27,042 nt of DNA from Paracoccaceae bacterium (GTDB lineage Bacteria > Pseudomonadota > Alphaproteobacteria > Rhodobacterales > Rhodobacteraceae): positions 1 to 27,042 of the forward strand of contig JAKITE010000025.1 in NCBI GenBank assembly GCA_021648225.1, in the 5' to 3' direction. Both the position numbers and the translations under genes were made by a program. The notes beneath the pieces were generated by a model. That model was not told the DNA's origin. It searched no databases and saw nothing but the letters and a program-made list of their open reading frames with translations. Each line of letters begins with the position of its first letter. The first letter of the stretch is position 1. Positions 16,201 through 21,518 of this stretch are shown piece after piece.

Positions 16201-16702
16201 GCACAAATTGCCGGCCCATTTCGCGCATGGCACGGCCAACGGCGCGGCGGATTACCGGTTCTCCGATGCGTTTGACCATGCCGCGCAGCAATCCGGTAAT
16301 GCCTTGGCTTTCATCCAGCACCTTGCCGGTTAGCAACAGCGCCCAAGTGGATGCATTCACCAGCGATGATGAGGATTTCCCCAGATGTTTTCCCCAATTG
16401 CCCGGCGCGATTTTGTCTTCGATCAGCGCGTCGATCGTATCGGCATCGGGCACCCGCAACAGGGCCTCGGCCAGACACATCAGCGCGATGCCCTCATCGG
16501 TAGAAAGGCCGTACTCCTCAAGGAAAACCTCCATAATGCCGGGCTTGGCATGGCTGCGGATATCGCGCACCAGACCGGCGGCCGAATTTGCAATATCGCG
16601 GCGCTGGTTCAAGGAAAGATCCGCCTGTTTTATCAACCGCAAAAGCGCAGCGGTTTCATCAGGGCGAATGGCATTGCGAATGGCAGCACGAAGATCAGAC
16701 AT
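13280..16702 (-). CDS. putA: Bifunctional proline dehydrogenase / L-glutamate gamma-semialdehyde dehydrogenase PutA
   Basis: PutA oxidises proline to glutamate in two steps. The N-terminal half (to about residue 470) is the FAD-dependent proline dehydrogenase, shown by RLVKGAYWDTEIKLAQVEGL near residue 337 and VGAHRDLLAYLVRRLLENGA near 450. The second half (about 530-1000) is the NAD-dependent aldehyde dehydrogenase with FTGSTATAQ near 738, the general-base region ETGG near 763 and catalytic Cys in AGQRCSALR near 794. A C-terminal tail of about 140 residues follows. There is no ribbon-helix-helix repressor domain at the N-terminus, so it cannot regulate itself as in E. coli; the divergent Lrp-type gene fits that job. 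I start at the ATG with AAGGAG 7 nt upstream (1140 residues). Confidence 0.95.
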   Translation of the reverse strand: MSDLRAAIRNAIRPDETAALLRLIKQADLSLNQRRDIANSAAGLVRDIRSHAKPGIMEVFLEEYGLSTDEGIALMCLAEALLRVPDADTIDALIEDKIAPGNWGKHLGKSSSSLVNASTWALLLTGKVLDESQGITGLLRGMVKRIGEPVIRRAVGRAMREMGRQFVLGRDIPEALKRAGIAEKDGYTYSYDMLGEAAITKADAAKYQKAYADAIATVSDQCTDADIRNNPGISIKLSALHPRYEYSQRDRVLAELAPRVLQLAQQAKAGNMGFNIDAEEAARLDLSLDVIELVLSDKSLQGWHGFGVVIQAYGPRAAYVIDWLHALAKRLDRRIMVRLVKGAYWDTEIKLAQVEGLDGYPVFTRKVSTDISYIACARQLLQLNDRIYPQFATHNAHTVAAILHMAKTEDSFEFQRLHGMGEALHDTVHSREKTRCRIYAPVGAHRDLLAYLVRRLLENGANSSFVNQIVDADIAPEIVAADPFLQAEAFLGNAANPKIAAPCEIFAPRENSSGYDITDPQVVAHITKSRAVFANTLWQAGPLMVSENTNGTRLEITNPALPTQQVGVVIEASPEDSKTAIRDAKPWQASPQTRADILRKAAELLEQNSAEFYALLAREAGKTLADAIGELREAVDFMRYYADEIQNLKQPALGVIACISPWNFPLAIFCGQISAGLAAGNAVIAKPAEATPIIGFRMVQILHQAGVPKAALQYLPGQGAVIGAALSGNPRINGICFTGSTATAQHINRSMAKNLSPFAPLIAETGGINAMIVDSTSLFEQATRDVIISAFQSAGQRCSALRILYVQQDIFADFKTMLIGAMAELKQADPWQIDTDIGPVIDATARQKISEYIELARADGRVLFESHPETDGNFISPSLIGINGIADLDEEVFGPVLHIATFTSDEIDTVVDAINASQYGLTFGLHSRIDDRVQQITSRICAGNIYVNRNQIGATVGSQPFGGEGLSGTGPKAGGPHYLGRLTQAKQQDISTLGPVSNNVQNTINQLSKPEQNQPVHTAAMPGPTGESNRLSAYPRGVILCLGPDMNSAKQQKSEAQAQGCQAVIALGICDFSQLHGFDGVVYWGDVDCAREIRISLASRDGPLIPLIFEKNTPARYHIERHICIDTTASGGNTSLLAAS

Positions 16703-16740
16703 GGAAGGCTCCTTTTTCCCCAAGGATACCCCGGAAATAG

Positions 16741-16788
16741 TAGTGAAAATGCTTGATTTTTGCTAAAAACTAGTGAATTTTACCAAAA
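16741..16788. promoter_or_regulatory. putA-putR divergent control region with two TTTT-N3-AAAA sites
   Basis: The 109-bp divergent gap contains TTTTGCTAAAA (16758-16768) and TTTTACCAAAA (16778-16788). Their centres are 20 bp apart, about two helical turns. A second pattern, TAGTGAAAAT (16741-16750) and TAGTGAATTT (16771-16780), is a 30-bp-spaced direct repeat. Lrp-family octamers bind arrays of degenerate A/T-rich palindromes phased on the helix, so these are likely PutR sites. No unambiguous -35/-10 pair was found for either gene. Confidence 0.5.
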
Positions 16789-16811
16789 TACACATAATTC
16801 AAGGGTGTTTG

Positions 16812-17282
16812 ATGGGCAAAAAGGATCTGGACAGAATAGACAAAGCTATTTTGCGGCATTTGGCCGGAGATGGCCGGATCAGCATTACCGATCTTTCCAG
16901 ACTGGTGGGCTTGTCAAAATCGCCCTGTCAGCTGCGGGTTAAACGGCTGGAGAAAGCAGGCTATATTCTGGGCTATCGCGCCATGTTATGCCCTGAAAAG
17001 CTGGGGCAGGATCATATCGCATTTGTGCAGGTCACCCTGTCGGATACCCGTGCCAAAGCGCTGGATGCCTTTAATGCCGCCGTGCGAAAAACCCCCGAGG
17101 TCGAACAATGCCACATGATCGCTGGCGGGTTTGATTATTTGTTAAAAGTCCGCTCCCGGAATATTGCCGATTACCGCGCGGTCATGGGTGAAAAAATCTC
17201 GGCATTGCCTTATGTCACCAGTTCATCAACCTTTGTTTCGATGCAATCGGTAAAAGAAAACGACGGGCCCCGGCTTGATTAA
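16812..17282 (+). CDS. putR: Lrp/AsnC-family regulator, probable PutR activator of putA
   Basis: This 156-residue protein has the Lrp/AsnC layout: an N-terminal helix-turn-helix (LDRIDKAILRHLAGDGRISI then LVGLSKSPCQLRVKRLEKAG) and a C-terminal ligand-binding RAM domain (AFVQVTLSD through QCHMIAGGFDYLLKVRS). PutR proteins of this type activate divergent putA in response to proline in Rhodobacter and Agrobacterium, and the position here matches. The frame extends 13 codons upstream, but that part lies in the control region; I choose the ATG after AAGGGTGTTTG. The TAA overlaps the ribosome-binding site of the next gene, a glycosyltransferase. Confidence 0.88.
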   Translation: MGKKDLDRIDKAILRHLAGDGRISITDLSRLVGLSKSPCQLRVKRLEKAGYILGYRAMLCPEKLGQDHIAFVQVTLSDTRAKALDAFNAAVRKTPEVEQCHMIAGGFDYLLKVRSRNIADYRAVMGEKISALPYVTSSSTFVSMQSVKENDGPRLD

Positions 17283-17292
17283 GGAACATATA

Positions 17293-18387
17293 ATGACAGC
17301 CCAGCCCATATTGATTTTGACCCAGGCCTATCCATCACAGGGCAATCCTTATCAGATGGCATTTGTGCATGCGCGGGTAAAACAATATCTGGTGATGGGC
17401 CAGCCGGTTAAGGTGTTGTCGTTTGCCGCAAAGCAGGATTACCGGTTTGAAGGGGTAGAGGTTGTTACCCTGCAAAGCGCTGAACAATCCGGGCTGTTCA
17501 AGGCTGCGACCGTGGTTTCCCATGCGCCAAACCTGCGCAATCATTTCAGGGTGATTTTCAAGCAACGCAATAATATCGCCAAGCTGGTTTTTGTGTTTCA
17601 CGGGCATGAGGTGATGCATCTGCCGCGCGAATATCCTAAGCCTTATCGCTGGAATAAAGCGGCGATAAGGCGGCGAAGGATTTACCGGATTTATGACCCA
17701 GCCAAGTTGTTTTTATTTAAGAAACTCCTTAATTTTCTGGTGAAACGTGTCGATACGCGACTGATATTTGTGTCACAATATATGAAAAGCATTTTTGAGA
17801 AAAATATATTTGACTGCAAAGCCATTAAAAATGCAGTTATTAATAATCCGATCAGTGCGCCCTTCGTAAATGCCCGCCATGCCAAAGGGCCGTCTGGAAA
17901 ACGCTTGTCAGCGCTGTGCATTCGACCGTTGGACGATTCAAAGTATGGTGTTGATTTGGTGTTAGATTTGGCCCGTGCAAATCCGGACATAGATTTTGAT
18001 ATATTTGGCAAAGGGAACCTATCTCAGGTGATGCAATATGGGATAAATGTGACTTTTGATGACCGATTTTTTGTGCAATCCGACATTCCGACGCTGCTTA
18101 ATGGCTATGATTTTGGAGTATTGCCGACCCGCTGGGATTCCCAAGGCGTTATGGCGGCGGAGTTTGCTAAAATTGGCATACCGCTGATAACCTCGGATAT
18201 TCCGATCATGCGTGAAATGCTGGGTGGGTTTACAAATGTTTGTTTCCTGCCCAATGACCGGTTCGAAACCCGTATTGATGCAGCGCTGATTGACGAGTTG
18301 AAATACCAGCCATCGCCCCAAACCGACAGGCTTTTTGATCTGGAAACCATTGCGCAAAGGGAATTGGCGTTTATTAACGGCAATTGA
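17293..18387 (+). CDS. Glycosyltransferase, GT4-like (GT-B fold)
   Basis: This 364-residue protein looks like a GT-B glycosyltransferase. The N-terminal half starts with PILILTQAYPSQGNPYQMAF, has FHGHEVMHLP and a linker rich in Lys/Arg, then IFVSQYMKSIFEK. The C-terminal half shows LCIRPLDDSKYGVDLVLDLA, FDIFGKGNLS, and a donor-site region GVLPTRWDSQGVMAAEFAKIGIPLITSD in place of the canonical EGxPxxxLEAxAxG. No signal peptide or membrane segment is visible, so it probably acts at the cytoplasmic face of the membrane. ATG follows AAGGAACATATA, whose AAGGAA overlaps the putR stop. Substrate is unknown; a pairing with proline catabolism is not obvious. Confidence 0.75.
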   Translation: MTAQPILILTQAYPSQGNPYQMAFVHARVKQYLVMGQPVKVLSFAAKQDYRFEGVEVVTLQSAEQSGLFKAATVVSHAPNLRNHFRVIFKQRNNIAKLVFVFHGHEVMHLPREYPKPYRWNKAAIRRRRIYRIYDPAKLFLFKKLLNFLVKRVDTRLIFVSQYMKSIFEKNIFDCKAIKNAVINNPISAPFVNARHAKGPSGKRLSALCIRPLDDSKYGVDLVLDLARANPDIDFDIFGKGNLSQVMQYGINVTFDDRFFVQSDIPTLLNGYDFGVLPTRWDSQGVMAAEFAKIGIPLITSDIPIMREMLGGFTNVCFLPNDRFETRIDAALIDELKYQPSPQTDRLFDLETIAQRELAFINGN

Positions 18388-18420
18388 TTCGGAATTCGAC
18401 CATTTACTCCGCCGAATCCC

Positions 18421-18449
18421 TTGACCTTCCAGCCTGCCCGCCGTAATAA
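18421..18449 (+). promoter_or_regulatory. rpmB promoter
   Basis: TTGACC (18421-18426) and TAATAA (18444-18449) are separated by exactly 17 bp and end 56 bp before the rpmB ATG. An inverted repeat GATTCGG (18386-18392) / CCGAATC (18412-18418) lies just before it and may mark the end of the upstream transcript, although it has no T-run. Confidence 0.6.
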
Positions 18450-18505
18450 ACGGCTCTGAAATTCATGCGCGGATTTTTCGCCGCTCTAACCATAAGGGGA
18501 CGCTT

Positions 18506-18793
18506 ATGTCTCGTCGTTGTGAACTTACTGGCAAAGGTGTCATGACTGGCAACAATGTCAGCCACGCCAAAAACCGCACGCGTCGCGTGTTTCGCCCGAA
18601 CCTGATTGATGTGACCATGGCATCGGAAACCCTGGACCGTTCGTTCAAATTCCGCGTCTCGGCATCGGCTTTACGCACGGTTGACCATCGTGGCGGCCTA
18701 GATGCATTCATGGCCAAAGCCAAAGACAGCGAATTGTCGATCTCGGCCCTGAAAGTTAAAAAAGACATCGCAAAGGCACAGGCCGAAGCCTGA
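18506..18793 (+). CDS. rpmB: 50S ribosomal protein bL28
   Basis: The 95-residue protein starts MSRRCELTGKGVMTGNNVSH and continues AKNRTRRVFRPNL, the diagnostic start of bL28. The later SFKFRVSASALRTVDHRGGL and the Ala/Glu-rich tail fit the longer alphaproteobacterial form. AAGGGGACG precedes the ATG. A promoter lies upstream and a strong terminator downstream, so it is transcribed alone. Confidence 0.96.
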   Translation: MSRRCELTGKGVMTGNNVSHAKNRTRRVFRPNLIDVTMASETLDRSFKFRVSASALRTVDHRGGLDAFMAKAKDSELSISALKVKKDIAKAQAEA

Positions 18794-18816
18794 TCCAATG
18801 CTGAACACGCGATTTG

Positions 18817-18854
18817 CAGCCTCGTCGGGAACCCCGGCGGGGCTGTTTCAATTT
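18817..18854 (+). terminator. Rho-independent terminator after rpmB
   Basis: A 13-bp stem with two G-U pairs and the loop AAC (18817-18845) runs from CAGCCTCGTCGGG to CCCGGCGGGGCTG. It is followed by TTTCAATTT, a broken T-run. It sits 23 bp after the rpmB stop. Confidence 0.8.
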
Positions 18855-18895
18855 GCCGCTTGCCTGTTGGTGATTGCTGGGGCTAGGCTGTGAAT

Positions 18896-19237
18896 ATGCG
18901 CGCATATTTCTTTAATATTCTACTGGCCTTTGCGGTTCTGTTTTCCACTGTTTTCAGCAGTTATAGCAGCGCCGCATCTGCCGGTGCCCAGCGCATGATT
19001 CTTTGCGGGGCTGGCGGGGAACACATCGCCATGATCGGCATAGGCGGGACCGAGGTTCCCATGTCGCATGATTGTGGCAAATGTTGCATTTCCACTGCGG
19101 TGATCGGCAATAATTTTCAGGTCATACCCAGTGCAACCAATCTGGTTCTGACGCGGTTCCAGCCGCTGCCGGATGTATTTTTGCTGTTGCCTGTGCAGCT
19201 ATTCGCCTATGCACGCGGCCCTCCGGAATTTGGCTGA
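18896..19237 (+). CDS. DUF2946-like secreted Cys/His-containing protein, copper-associated
   Basis: This protein of about 113 residues starts with a hydrophobic signal (AYFFNILLAFAVLFSTVFSS) and then carries a cluster of potential metal ligands: CGAGGEH, then SHDCGKCC. This resembles DUF2946 proteins, which have CGAGG and a Cys-rich loop and are often found beside copper genes. The next gene, 32 bp downstream, is a PCu(A)C copper chaperone, which supports a role in periplasmic copper handling. A GTG two codons upstream (18890) is an equally possible start. No enzymatic motif is visible; the family call is from pattern and context. Confidence 0.6.
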   Translation: MRAYFFNILLAFAVLFSTVFSSYSSAASAGAQRMILCGAGGEHIAMIGIGGTEVPMSHDCGKCCISTAVIGNNFQVIPSATNLVLTRFQPLPDVFLLLPVQLFAYARGPPEFG

Positions 19238-19269
19238 ACCTTTCAACCAAATTTAACCCGGAGACTAAA

Positions 19270-19749
19270 ATGTCTATCAAAACCCTTGCCTTTTCGGCAG
19301 CTCTTTCCCTTGTCAGCCTGCCGGTTTTTGCTGAAATCGTCATTTCTGATGCCTATGCGCGCTCGGCCTCGCCCAATGCCAAATCGGGTGCGGCTTTTAT
19401 GCAGATCATGAATACCGGTGATACCGATGACCGCCTGATCGATGTGCGCAGCGATGCTGCAAAACGCAGCGAATTGCATACGCATATTATGGAAAACGGC
19501 GTTGCCCATATGATCCATGTTGAAGAAGGCTTTGCCATTCCTGCGGCGGGCATGATCATGCTGGAACGCGGTGGAAAACACGTGATGCTGATGGGCCTGA
19601 ACGGCCCGTTTGTTGACGGCGAATCCATTACCGTTACCTTTGTGTTTGAACAAGCCGGAGAGATGGACGTGGAAATCGTCATTGATCTGGAACGTATGCC
19701 GGAACAGGCCATGGACCATGGCAACATGAATTCCAGCGCGGGCAACTAG
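19270..19749 (+). CDS. PCu(A)C periplasmic copper chaperone
   Basis: This 159-residue exported protein starts with a signal peptide (MSIKTLAFSAALSLVSLPVF then AEI). It carries the PCu(A)C copper site: His70, Met81, His104 and Met106 in ELHTHIMENGVAHM and GGKHVMLMGL, close to the family pattern H-x10-M-x21-H-x-M. These proteins deliver Cu(I) to the CuA site of cytochrome c oxidase. The short His/Met tail (MDHGNM) could bind extra copper. GGAG precedes the ATG. The upstream DUF2946-like gene is likely in the same operon. The inverted repeat CCTAACA (19753-19759) / TGTTAGG (19775-19781) follows the stop and could be a weak hairpin. Confidence 0.92.
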   Translation: MSIKTLAFSAALSLVSLPVFAEIVISDAYARSASPNAKSGAAFMQIMNTGDTDDRLIDVRSDAAKRSELHTHIMENGVAHMIHVEEGFAIPAAGMIMLERGGKHVMLMGLNGPFVDGESITVTFVFEQAGEMDVEIVIDLERMPEQAMDHGNMNSSAGN

Positions 19750-19790
19750 GCCCCTAACAATTTTGCGCGGCAGCTGTTAGGCTGGCGCGC

Positions 19791-20234
19791 ATGACCCGAT
19801 CCGTATTATTTGTATGCCTTGGCAATATCTGCCGCTCTCCGACCGCCGAGGCGGTTTTCAGGGGGCTTGCCGACGGGCGCGGGCTGCATATCGACAGCGC
19901 CGGCACCAGCGGCTGGCATGATGGCGGCAGGTCTGACCCCCGCGCCAGCGCCGAGGCCTTGCGGCGGGGCTATGACATGTCGATGATCCGGTCCCGACAG
20001 GTTTGCGAGGCGGATTTTGACCGGTTTGACCTGATTATCGCCATGGACAGCCAAAATCTGGCAGATTTGCAGGCGGTGCGGCCCAAAGATAGCGATGCGC
20101 GGCTGGAATTGTTTCTGGATTACGCGCCGGAATTCAGAGTTGGCGATGTGCCGGACCCGTATTTCGAAGACAATTTCGAAACCGTGTTTGACATGATTGA
20201 AACCGCAAGCAAAGGCTTGTTGGACAGGTTGTAA
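19791..20234 (+). CDS. Low-molecular-weight protein tyrosine phosphatase
   Basis: This 147-residue enzyme has the P-loop VCLGNICRSPTAEAVF with the nucleophile Cys9 and Arg15 (CX5R), and the general acid Asp122 in VPDPYF, so all catalytic residues are present. It dephosphorylates phosphotyrosine on proteins or small phosphoesters; some bacterial members act with tyrosine kinases in polysaccharide export, but no such kinase is visible here. Its ATG lies 41 bp after the PCu(A)C stop with no clear ribosome-binding site. The cluster of palindromic elements starts 34 bp after its stop codon. Confidence 0.9.
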   Translation: MTRSVLFVCLGNICRSPTAEAVFRGLADGRGLHIDSAGTSGWHDGGRSDPRASAEALRRGYDMSMIRSRQVCEADFDRFDLIIAMDSQNLADLQAVRPKDSDARLELFLDYAPEFRVGDVPDPYFEDNFETVFDMIETASKGLLDRL

Positions 20235-20268
20235 CCGCCGTGGAACGGAGGGCGCAACCGAAGAAGCC

Positions 20269-20340
20269 GTAGGGTGCGTGGTCCCCACGCACCGTTTTGA
20301 TGGCAACATCGGAGCGGTGCGTGCAGAGCACACACCCTAC
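20269..20340. repeat. GTAGGGTG palindromic element, copy A (full length)
   Basis: This 72-bp element begins GTAGGGTG and ends CACCCTAC, giving 8-bp terminal inverted repeats. Inside, GGTGCGTG-gtccc-CACGCACC forms an 8-bp hairpin, and a second, imperfect hairpin GGTGCGTGC-aga-GCACACACC closes the right half. It has no coding capacity and looks like a REP/MITE-type intergenic repeat. Confidence 0.8.
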
Positions 20341-20424
20341 GCCCCCAGACATTTAATTGCCCCAATGATGATCAAGCGGGCATCAAACGCAATTACACGG
20401 ATACCAACAATTCGCAACCAACCC

Positions 20425-20478
20425 GTAGGGTGGGGTTCACCCCACCAATCCGCCATGGTGGGATAAATCCCGCCCTAC
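20425..20478. repeat. GTAGGGTG palindromic element, copy B (shorter variant)
   Basis: This 54-bp element begins GTAGGGTGGGG and ends CCCGCCCTAC. It holds two hairpins, GGTGGGG-ttca-CCCCACC and GGTGGGA-taaa-TCCCGCC. It has the same ends as copy A but different stem sequences, so it is a relative and not a duplicate. Confidence 0.75.
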
Positions 20479-20492
20479 AACATAATGCGACC

Positions 20493-20548
20493 GTAGGGTG
20501 CGTGGTCCCCACGCACCGTTTTTTGACGTTGGAGCGGTGCGTGCAGAG
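20493..20548. repeat. GTAGGGTG palindromic element, copy C (right end missing)
   Basis: This matches copy A from GTAGGGTGCGTGGTCCCCAC through GCACCGTTTT and again through GGAGCGGTGCGTGCAGAG, with a few bases changed in the linker. It then diverges where copy A carries its CACACACCCTAC end. The following 130 bp (20549-20675) are AT-rich and show no gene. Confidence 0.75.
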
Positions 20549-20675
20549 TCCATCATTTTTTTACGTTATTGCCTTATTACCTTAATACATTATTGACTTA
20601 TTAACACCTAGTAGCTATATTTCAGACAACCCGATGCTACGGCGGTCGGTAATTAGATGGTACATAATCCACCGG

Positions 20676-20699
20676 ATGGAGCCTTAGGGCTCCATTTTT
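20676..20699 (+). terminator. Hairpin with T-run overlapping the 3' end of the DUF3800 gene
   Basis: ATGGAGCC-TTAG-GGCTCCAT is a perfect 8-bp stem with a four-base loop (20676-20695) followed by five T residues on the plus strand. It would stop plus-strand transcripts. On the minus strand the same sequence contains the last codons and TAA of the DUF3800 gene and is not followed by a T-run. Confidence 0.5.
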
Positions 20700-21478
20700 G
20701 TTGGAACCGTCTTTATTCCGTAACCATTAATTTTCCCACGGTATGAGCGATCATATTTAGACCTTTCAAGGGTATCTCTAACTTTGATGGCGAATTCCCC
20801 CAATTTCACTGGGTGTCCGTGGATATTCCTGATGTGCATATGACTTGGGTGCGCAATAAGGTCACATAACTGCAACCCAGAAATGTTATGGTCTTTGGTT
20901 CGAAATTTAAGCTTATTGGCCCGAATAACTGATTCAATTCGCTCACTAGAAATATACGTAGTACCGGCCTCTTTAACCCTTTCAAATTCTAGCTGCAAAT
21001 CTTTGTCTTTTCTCCCTCGCCTAGCCTCTGGCATAATATCACCAATACTATTTTTGCGTTCCAAAAACTGAGCGTATTTTTCGACCAAAATCTCCATCAA
21101 GTAGTGATACGGATGCACTGTGCTCCAATGGTCCATCCGGGACATCGCAAGTTTATCAACCACGGCGGTAATTACTGTATATTCCGTGTCATTTATTAAC
21201 GAAGTGATACCTGCGTTAAATCTCGCAAGCTTATTAGCGTCGCGAAGCTGACCAAACACCCCTTTTTTGCCTACGATATCATATCGGTGTAAATGGACCT
21301 TTTCATCTGGATCAATTTCAAACACAGACTGCTTAAGATCTCGAATAAATGGATTTAGAACATCGCCAACATGTTGAAGTTCAATAGCAACACCAGTCAA
21401 ACTCAGATACCGATGGCTGTCTTTTTCAAGATGGACAAGATCATCCGTTCCAACTTCATCTAAATATAATCGATACAA
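20684..21478 (-). CDS. DUF3800 domain protein
   Basis: This 264-residue protein matches DUF3800: an N-terminal acidic motif YRLYLDEVG (Asp7-Glu8), a central block of alternating strands (YTVITAVVDK) and helices, a helical region with a Lys/Arg-rich loop ARRGRKDKD, and the C-terminal ISGLQLCDLIAHP, the family's second acidic motif. DUF3800 is thought to have an RNase H-like fold, which would make these acidic residues a metal site, and such genes occur in defence and mobile regions. No activity is established. The start codon is TTG with GAGGG 9 nt upstream. The gene lies between palindromic repeats and lepA and appears lower in GC than lepA, consistent with transfer. Confidence 0.8.
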   Translation of the reverse strand: MYRLYLDEVGTDDLVHLEKDSHRYLSLTGVAIELQHVGDVLNPFIRDLKQSVFEIDPDEKVHLHRYDIVGKKGVFGQLRDANKLARFNAGITSLINDTEYTVITAVVDKLAMSRMDHWSTVHPYHYLMEILVEKYAQFLERKNSIGDIMPEARRGRKDKDLQLEFERVKEAGTTYISSERIESVIRANKLKFRTKDHNISGLQLCDLIAHPSHMHIRNIHGHPVKLGEFAIKVRDTLERSKYDRSYRGKINGYGIKTVPTKMEP

Positions 21479-21518
21479 ATAGCCAATCCCTCTACCAATG
21501 GTAGATTACCCTAACCCA

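Noticed and set aside
20235..20470. Short plus-strand frames over the palindromic elements
   Set aside because: They are created by the repeats and lack ribosome-binding sites or plausible protein composition.
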